The position numbers were made by a program, and so were the translations under genes. DNA of 64,000 nt from Mytilus trossulus (taxonomy: Eukaryota > Mollusca > Bivalvia > Mytilida > Mytilidae), in NCBI RefSeq assembly GCF_036588685.1, contig NC_086384.1, forward strand, positions 55,842,945 to 55,906,944. The letters are read 5' to 3'. Below, in pieces: positions 56,448 to 64,000 of the stretch (its first letter is position 1; every line of letters begins with the position of its first letter). Below the pieces are notes generated by a model. The model worked only from the letters and a program-made list of their open reading frames with translations. It was not told the DNA's origin and did not search any database.

Positions 56448-59150
56448 ATGCAAATCATTGAATTATTAAAAACTGAAGAGTTTATTTGAAGTAGCATCAT
56501 ATCTTTTAAATAATATTTGCAATTCTTATATATATATTCTGTTGTCAGATAGAAATGTTTATCAGTATAGGAAACTGTCAGTAAATGGGAGGTAACTCAA
56601 ATGATATTATTTTATTTACCAGCATTTTACAGTGAGAATTCTATGACTTATTGGAAAAGAGTTTTATAAACCAATATGGACAATTTGAAGATGATGAAAA
56701 ATTAAAGACGTGTTGGAAGAATAGACTTTTCAAAAGATTTCACATCAGTGGACAGTTTCAATTCAATGATTTTTTCAGTATAAAGATTGTTGATGAATCA
56801 AAAGGAAGAAAATTAATTTTATTTCATTTTGATCATAGATCTGACTTTTTTTTTGTCAACAGGTGCTTTAAAAAAACCCACCACACCTGTTTCATAAACG
56901 CCCATATTTGAACACTTATCATTTATTTTGACTTCCCTTTTTTGTTGCTTATGTTTAAATTGACATCAACACTTTAAGGTGTTTTAGATATCCCATTAAG
57001 ATAAAAAAAAAAATTTCTTAAGCCTCTTTAATTCCCACATTAGTGTTGTTAAAAGAACTTTTTTATTCCCTTCAAGGAATATGTACTTATTTATTTTTCT
57101 ACACCCAATATTACCTATATATTTACCTATATTTTAATTGTACAAATATATTATCTGATTTAAAGATGTGAGTGTAATGGGTTTTCTAATTGATTGAATT
57201 TTATTCCTTCAATGCAGATTGATAATCTAGAAATGTCATTAGGGTTGGGAAGATTGACTTTATGTTGAAGTCGGACCACTTTCTGTATGTATCTTTTTGT
57301 TATTAAAGTATGTCATTTATAATGATTGGGATTAGGTCGACTTTATGTTGAAGTCCGACCACTTTCTGTATGTGCTTGTTTGTTATTAAAAGTACTTAGT
57401 CAATGTGCCTGCATTTCAGGGAATGAAGTTTATCTTTGAGCCAGTACGAGGGAAGCGAGAAAAGCAATCCTATTGAGTTGACCAATGATAATCTGTTTAT
57501 TAACACTGGAATATATTTGTTGTGATTATAATTTTTATCACCTCATTTTTAAGGTTGAAGAAAAAAATATTTAAAAGTTCACTGTTTCCTTAAGGGTTTT
57601 CAAACAATGTTATTATAAATTCATTTAAATGTAGAGTGCATACACCTTAACAATCCTATTATAAAGTATTAAAAGGTGTCACTAAAAATTCAGACAGTAG
57701 TTTGTTCAAGACTTGAAAAATTAGCTACACAGTGGCTCAAGAGGTGTAATTTATTTTAAGGTTACCCAGGATTAACATGTCTATTAGTGGGGTGAAAGTC
57801 CGGGTACATCTGCTCACAATCACACTTCCGATATAAAAGATATAAAAGATAAGAGTCCTGTCCTTGAAGAGACGCACACACCTGAAAAATTTACCTGAAC
57901 CTTGGGGTCAAATTGAATTTTTGTTTTCACATGCAGTTACAAATTTAAAGTTTGATATTTAATATATTTATTCAAAACGGATATAATGAATGGGGGTTTA
58001 AATATTATAAACCAATCGGATAATGAGGCTTCGTATTTAAATATAGAATAAGCTAATCAATAAGTCTGTCTGGTGTTAATTAAGGTAAAATCGTTAGTCA
58101 GAGTTTACCTGCGTTTGTTATTAACAAGGAAATCTCGTGTAGATTTCCAGGTCATTGAAATTGACATTTTATTTTGGGAGGTATAGCAACATTTTTCGTG
58201 AGTTTTGCTGTTTGGGATTTTTGTGTTTTTGACGCTACAGATAAAATGAGGAATTCAAATTTTCTTCTGAAAAGCGTGAGATTATTTTTAATTGATGTTT
58301 TATTAATATTTGTGAATTTTTTTGAAGCATTGAGAAAAAAAAAAGTACTGTTTAATTTAAGATCTTTGTTTAATGAGAGAAGTTGTAAATTTTAATGAAA
58401 CTAACTTTAAAGTTCTTTAAACTGTATGAACTGATTATGTAATGGAAATTGAAGTTAAAAGGTGGATGTTTTTTAAGGGGATATTTGTAATTCTAAGAAA
58501 AAGACAATAACGAGATAGTTGTACTGGTTTTTCCCAGACAAATAGGATGTATTTCAACTTAAAAAATCATTAAAAATTGTAACTTTTACCAAGCAAGGTT
58601 TAAACTTTTAATAAATTTAAGTTTTTGATCAACAACTTTTTAAGAACAAACATTCTTTATAAAGTGTGTTGTAAACCATTTAAATGCTGTTTGTAATTTA
58701 AACTAAATAAAAGTCTCCATTAACGGAAATTTGTCCAATTTTTAGTCCGAATAAATTGAATCAATTGAAACATGTAAAAAAGTTTTGGTCCATAGCAGCT
58801 TATAAGGTCAAAGGGAATAGTTCTATTAAATGCATGTTACACACATGTATTATAAAATTTGATATTTCTAAACTTTGATAAAAATGTAATTTTGTAATAA
58901 TTCTATTGATACTGTAATCAATTAGTATCACCTATAAATAGCTTATATTTAACTTTTATATTACTTGTACAGAAGAAGTGTAATTAGCTATAAAATTCTT
59001 TCAAGAGATTCGGTAATTAACAGAAAAAAAGTATTCATGATACCCATAGACATAATATAGGAACTTTGTGTTATATTTTTGTTAGAAGAAATACATGGAT
59101 AATGATCATTGATAATTCTAGCACATTTTCCTTCTTTTCTAAACTTTAAT
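56448..59150. other. AT-rich sequence with one short duplication
   Basis: 57242-57310 and 57328-57393 are two copies of a roughly 67-bp block (GACTTTATGTTGAAGTCGGA, CCACTTTCTGTATGT, TTTGTTATTAAAG), slightly diverged. An 86-aa ORF at 56651-56911 and a 73-aa ORF at 58174-58395 resemble nothing known to me. Otherwise nothing is seen. Confidence 0.5.
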
Positions 59151-59194
59151 TACTCTTCTGATTTTTTTCTGATATGTTCTATTTCTGGAGAAAT

Positions 59195-59525
59195 TGTCAT
59201 GGAGGATTTAGGTGATGATTTTTCTGTGTTTAAACAACTTCTTATATTTTTCTAATGCTATAATTATTTAATGAGAATCTTTATTGGATGATTTAGGATG
59301 ATGATTTTTCTTTGATTCTGAGTTTTTTATGTCCAGTGTTATATAAATATTTCTAGAGACTTTTTCATGGATGACTACAAATGATGATTTTTCTTTGATT
59401 TGTAATTTTTTTCTGGCCACAGTTTAGGATAATGATTTTTCTACATTTTCGTATATTTTTCTGATTAGTTCTAAATACATTGGCAGAATATTTCATGGAC
59501 GACTTGAAATGATGATTTTTGCATC
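59195..59525. repeat. Degenerate tandem repeat around 'GATGATTTTTC'
   Basis: Five diverged copies of a block like CATGGATGACTTAGGATGAT, GATTTTTCTTTGATT and TTTTTCTGAT, with a spacing of about 60-110 bp. Irregular and old. Confidence 0.6.
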
Positions 59526-61580
59526 TTTTCTCCCTCCACAGCTGGGTTCACCTGGACAATGTTATGAACTTCTGATTGGATAATTGATCTTTGAGCGCCT
59601 GGCATTAATTAAGGGATCAAAATAACGGATAATTAGCCAGGAAGTGACCACTTAACACCTGTATTTTCACCTTTGCTAATTCTGAGAAGGAAGTTTGGCT
59701 ACTTTATAGACTGCATCTGGTGTATGCACAGAGTGATCGATTGCATCTGCAGCTAAAATTTGTTTGGCTATTAATTATAACTGGCCTTGGGATATAGAAA
59801 ATGAATAACTTTTCCAGTTAATTGTGTAATCTATTGTTTTAGTTTCTTTGTTGTATGTGATTAATTGGAAATTATTTTCATATTCTGTTGACAAATAAAC
59901 CAGAGTTAATGGATTAAACTCAAAATACGAAATATCCACTGCTTCAAAATAACTGCTTATATATTTTAATTGGACTATGCAACTAACACCAGTGTATTAA
60001 TAATCATGGTATGTTATTTGATTTTAAATTCGAATATATTATTTAATTTACTTTTGAAATCATGAATTGTATGTAAAAACTATGTATACCAATTTGGTTT
60101 ATTTACATGATTTTACAAATCTTAATTTTTGCATCTAGGCTATTTCTTCTTATATATAATTATCATGAATGGGCTTAGTTCTCAATTTTCCTTGATGAGT
60201 TTCTTTGACAATATGGAGATTTTATCTTCAAAGGCCACTTAATGATAACTCCCTGTAGTGTTGGTTCTATACTTTTGTTCTTCTTAGGGATCTTTCAATA
60301 CTAATTATAACCTTTATCTTTATGCAATTAATTGTATTTCTGAATTTCTGTCCATTTTAATTGGTCTACTCCTTATAATTATTTCTACATGTTTGTTTCA
60401 TCAATAGGTACTGATGCTGGCTTTTAACTAAATGTGAATAAACTTTGCTGGTATTGGCTTTGCTCATTGTTGAAGGCGGTACGGTAACCTTTAGTTGTTC
60501 ATTTTTGTGTCATTTTGGTCTCTTATGGAGAGTTGTCCCATTGGCAATCATACCACATCTTTTTTTGTATTGGTTAAGATATTTAGAGAAATTGATTTTA
60601 TGTGGTCAGTAAGTGGATGACCACAAAGTGTCTGTACATAATTACCAAATGACTGCAACTAATTATTTCATGGTCAATATTGCTACACATACTGGACTTC
60701 ACATATAATTATAATTAATATTTAATCAGATGGACAAATCAATAATCCCATGTGTTTGATGGACTGGAACATCAGATGTCATTAATAATCTGTGTAATTG
60801 TGACAATACGCTGTTAATTACCTGTAGACAATAGTTCTAGATTATCAGCGGGAATTTGATGTTAATAGTCCATGTGGATTATCTTCAAAAGCTTGTGGAC
60901 GGTCAATGTGGATTATCTTCATAAGCACAATATATGTGATCTCTGATTATGTTGATTGTAACACACGTGGACTAAGAATTGGCTCAAACTCTTGAGGAAG
61001 ATATTTAGAACCTAGAAGAAAATGTTGATTTTGACACATCTGGATAAAAAATATACATGATATTCATGAGTTATGTTGATTTTGACACATTTGGACTAAG
61101 AATTAGTCGAACTCTATAAATTAAGAATATATTTGGAAGTTAGAAGAAATTTCTTATTTTGTTGATTTTCAAGTTACACCTGGATAAAAAATATACATGA
61201 TATTCATGATTACGTTGATTGTGACACATTTGGAGTCAGAATTCGATTGTACCCCCTAAAAGAAGATATTGGGAACTTAGTTTGTAGAGTTGACCAGAAT
61301 CAATAATCATTGTAAGAAGTACACCTGTTTAAAAACTGTGTGATAATTAATTATTTATTGATCGTAATTATCCATAATTAATTAAGGCTGGATTTCAGAG
61401 ACCAGAGTTAATGTATAACCTACAGATAGTCATTTTGGAATATATCACAGAAAGAGAAATAGTGGTGCGTTCCAGCGAGGAATAGATTGAGGATAGCAAA
61501 GGACTGGGCATGAATCTGCAGTAATTTATAAGTCATAATGATACTTATTTAATTGTGCATGACCAGTACGACAACTTGAC
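59526..61580. other. AT-rich, TAATTA-dense sequence; possible regulatory DNA
   Basis: Many ATTAATTAA, TAATTA and ATAATTAG words occur, for example GGCATTAATTAAGGGATC (about 59600) and the cluster at about 61345-61385 (ATAATTAATTATTT, CATAATTAATTAAGG). About 60460-60565 holds a piece of the 'GGCAATCATACCACATCTT' repeat. 60850-61250 has imperfect tandem copies of a block with GTTGATTTTGACACATCTGG, ATAAAAAATATACATGATAT and TCATGA. There is no coding sequence. Confidence 0.4.
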
Positions 61581-61589
61581 AAGAGGGTT

Positions 61590-62060
61590 GCTTGTCTTGT
61601 ATTGCTGTCTGTCATATTTGTTTCTTTGTTAACTTTTTTGTCATTTTAATCAGACAATTACTTTTCCTGTTTGAATTGTTTCTGTTTAATGATTTTGTCA
61701 TCTCTGAACTTTGTAAAGTTGTCACTTGCACTATATGCTATGGGTTTAGCTCATTTTTGAAGTTTACAATAATTTATAGTTACTTACATTACTTTAAATT
61801 GGTTTTCCTGTTTGAATAGTTTCTCTTAAATGATTTTGTCATCTCCAAACCTGACTCATAATATTATCACTATATGACATGGTCTAGCTCATTGTTGAGG
61901 TATACAGTGATTTGTAATTGCTTATATTACTTACCATTGGTTTCCTGTCTGAATTGTTTCTCCTGACCTATTATAGCTGACCATCATGATATGATATTGG
62001 TTTCCCTCATTGTTGAAGGTTGTACTGTGACTTAATGTTTCCCTCATTATTCACGTCCAT
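61590..62060 (+). repeat. Diverged tandem copies of 'CCTGTTTGAATTGTTTCT'
   Basis: Three imperfect units of roughly 140-150 bp carry TTTTCCTGTTTGAATTGTTT, AATGATTTTGTCATCTC, TAGCTCATTGTTGAGG and TTACTTACATTACTT. The words match the interior of the 'TCATACCACATCTTC' dispersed repeat, from which the array may derive. Confidence 0.6.
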
Positions 62061-62745
62061 CGTTTTGACTCTTTCTCACTAGCAATTTTTACCACATTAC
62101 TTTCTGTTTATGCAATAACTTCCTGTTCAGTGGTTAAATTAAAGTAGCAAATCGGTTGTATGGATAAATTAAGGTCAACTTAGGTCAAGTTACAATAAAT
62201 TTGCTATTTGGTACAGATTTTGGTAAAAGCTTTGCAAACAGCTATGGCTTGTTAGCCTTATTATAGCTGAAAACTTAAGCAAATAATGCATCTATCTTTT
62301 TAAAATTTTTTTTGTAGATATAACTGTTTGAAAATCTATCAAAATATGTGAACATTTGTATAGACTGCACATAATTGACATTTAGTTCAACCCAAATTTT
62401 GGTTTGGTATGTGTTACCCCATCTTAAGTTTAATGTGCACTGATTCAAGGACATTTGCTTGTCTTTTTCATGGTTTTTGCCACATTTTTGTTGATCTCTA
62501 TGATCGAGTTTAAAATTGTCAACAAGCCTGACCTGTTTTAATTTTAAGTTTTAGTGTTTGAGTGTCCCCCTAAGTATATTCTTAATCTGTTTCTTCGTCA
62601 AAGAATGGATTCAGTTTCACATAATTCATCACATTTCTAGGTGCTATATAATCTAAGGTCTAAGATTTCAATGTTCTCAGACTTCCAGCAAAAAAATCTA
62701 TACCTGACTGAATATTAATTTGGCATCAAGAGTTGTTTGTCAATC
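62061..62745. other. AT-rich sequence, nothing recognised
   Basis: No coding or repeat structure could be supported. Confidence 0.5.
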
Positions 62746-62751
62746 TTAACA

Positions 62752-62959
62752 ACAAAGAATTAATAGTTATTGACTAGCTGTCTGTATGATCATATGAAAC
62801 CTGGTGGTCATTATAGCCAAGGACAGAATAATTAAGGACAAAACTGACCACAAAGAATTAATATATATATAGTTATTGACTAGCTGTCTGTATGGTCATA
62901 TGAAACCTGGTGGCCATTATAGCCAAGGACAGAATAATTAAGGACAAAACTGACCACAA
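62752..62959. repeat. Two-copy tandem duplication (~100 bp)
   Basis: 62752-62849 and 62850-62959 share ACAAAGAATTAATA, TTATTGACTAGCTGTCTGTA, CATATGAAACCTGGTGG and ACAGAATAATTAAGGACAAA, with two substitutions. The second copy has a (TA)n expansion near 62862-62872. Recent. Confidence 0.9.
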
Positions 62960-63064
62960 TCATAGGAAATTAGCATTGATATATCAAAATTATCCTCCAG
63001 AATTGATAGTGAAGGACATAGGATATGAGCATTTTTAACCAGTGGTCTGGATGAGGAAAACGTC

Positions 63065-63300
63065 ATGTGTTACATATTTGTTTTTCGTTCATTTTTAAAA
63101 AAATAGATAAATAAGGCTATTAGTTTTCTCGTTTGAAATGTTTTTCATTGTCATTTTGGTGCCTTTTATAGATGACTGTGCGGTATGCTTGTTGTTGAAG
63201 GCTGTACAGTGACATTATAGTTGTTTTAATTTCTGTGTCATGTTGGTCCCCTGTGGAGAGTTCTCTCATTGGCAATCATACCACATCTTCTTTTTTATAT
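63065..63300 (+). repeat. 'TCATACCACATCTTC' dispersed repeat, near-complete copy
   Basis: TGTTACATATTTGTTTTTCG, TTAGTTTTCTCGTTTGAAAT, TTGGTGCCTTTTATAGATGA, TGTTGAAGGCTGTACAGTGA, GGAGAGTTCTCTCATTGGCA and ATCATACCACATCTTC in order. Other pieces are at 17815-18000, 28380-28510 and 60460-60565. Confidence 0.85.
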
Positions 63301-64000
63301 TCTCTAGTTATTAGGCCATTTTTCTCTTTTCTTTATATTTTAACACCCCATTATTCTCTTTTCCATATTATTGGGCCTATTTTTCTCTTTTCCTTATTTT
63401 TTGGCATTTTTTTCTGTAATAGACAAATGTATTGATCCCTCATTTTCTATACTGTCATCCCCATCAAGACCATCCTATAAGAACCAGTGGCAATTAATAA
63501 ATCCAACTGAATGTGTGTGTTTAAAAATAATGATCATATTCTAAAATCTAGCTACTGATCTTAGACATTATGTGTTTTGAGTTTTAATTCTTTTTGTGTT
63601 GTTTGTTTGCATTAAATAATGCAGATTGATGCATACCTCTCACATGATCTTCTATTCACACAATGCTTAAATAGTTGCTTGTTTTATATGAGTCATATTT
63701 TTCTGTTTTTAACTTTTTCCCTTTTAATGTCAGTTTATTTGTTTGTGCCCGTGACCAGGATTTGAATCTTGAAAAATATACTGATTGTTTTAGATGTTCT
63801 TTTGACAGAAAAGTTGAAACTACTTTCATAACAATTCTGTTAGGAAGCATACAGTATGGTCTGGATGGGGTCCTTCGTTTCTGTATTCTTTACATTTTAG
63901 TCCATTTTTCTGAACAATATATTTTGCTCATTCAGGTCTCTATTCTTTATTTATTTTGCCCATTGTAGTTTCAATTCTTTTTATTGTGTCTATTTTGTCT
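63301..64000. other. AT-rich sequence, nothing recognised
   Basis: Repeated TTTTCTCTTTTC words occur at 63315-63415. Short ORFs on both strands overlap each other and are not supported. Confidence 0.5.

Noticed and set aside
56651-56911. 86-aa + strand ORF starting MEKSFINQYGQF
   Set aside because: No recognised family and no clear acceptor or donor around it. The late part reads through T-runs.
1-64000. tRNA, rRNA or other structured RNA genes
   Set aside because: No A/B-box tRNA pattern with a matching acceptor stem and no rRNA core sequence was noticed. A covariance-model scan was not possible.

Overview
The window is eukaryotic, AT-rich and intron- and repeat-dominated. Its dispersed repeats resemble families I know from bivalve genomes: 'GCCAGACGCACGTTTCGTCT', 'TTAGCTCACCTGGCCC' and 'CAGCGGTATACTACTGTTGCC'-type sequences. 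The best guess for the source is a marine mussel (Mytilus or a close relative). This rests on recognition, not on a database search. Only about 4 kb is convincingly protein coding, and no tRNA, rRNA or prokaryotic-type feature was seen.

Region 1 (1-18.9 kb, + strand) holds the last four coding exons of SSU72, the RNA polymerase II CTD phosphatase. They lie at 1344-1487, 10357-10496, 11246-11364 and 18021-18122. They encode 167 residues ending in HTVNFY. The catalytic first exon must lie upstream of the window. The introns carry most of the sequence: a 104-bp perfect palindrome, a 450-bp foldback element with a target-site duplication, several small MITEs, a roughly 2.8-kb minisatellite with a 31-bp unit, and a nested stack. 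In that stack a bivalve repeat holds a hAT-like element, which in turn holds a LINE 3' fragment, and an apparently exact 866-bp tandem duplication overlies it.

Region 2 (18.9-43.3 kb) holds three tandem paralogues on the - strand. Each encodes a BTB-BACK-PHR protein of the BTBD3/BTBD6 kind (430-431 aa). All share one architecture: a splice acceptor abutting the ATG, a 257-nt first coding exon, a phase-2 intron, and a second exon of about 1.04 kb. The copies are A (23454-25163), B (32555-34809) and C (41155-43212). A 53-codon ORF sits inside the intron of copy A. Between copies lie mussel dispersed repeats, small TIR elements and an odd cluster of GATCGTGAAAG motifs arranged forward at one end and reverse at the other.

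Region 3 (43.3-64 kb) has no confident gene. It holds dispersed repeats, a 3'-truncated LINE whose ORF2 C-terminus has been amplified into nine 69/70-bp tandem units, a 42-bp perfect palindrome, a TTAA-flanked MITE and several short tandem duplications. A possible first coding exon (ATG to a consensus donor) lies at 53882-53933. The 10 kb after it is AT-rich, comparatively poor in the mussel repeats and contains clusters of TAATTA-type sites. It could be a long first intron, but that is a guess.

The genes do not form an operon or pathway. SSU72 is a housekeeping transcription factor, and the BTB-BACK-PHR cluster is a lineage-expanded family probably acting as ubiquitin-ligase adaptors. I found no clear new biological system. 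The most unusual items are the perfect palindromes, the nested and duplicated transposon stack, the LINE-derived in-frame 23-codon repeat and the GATCGTGAAAG cluster.
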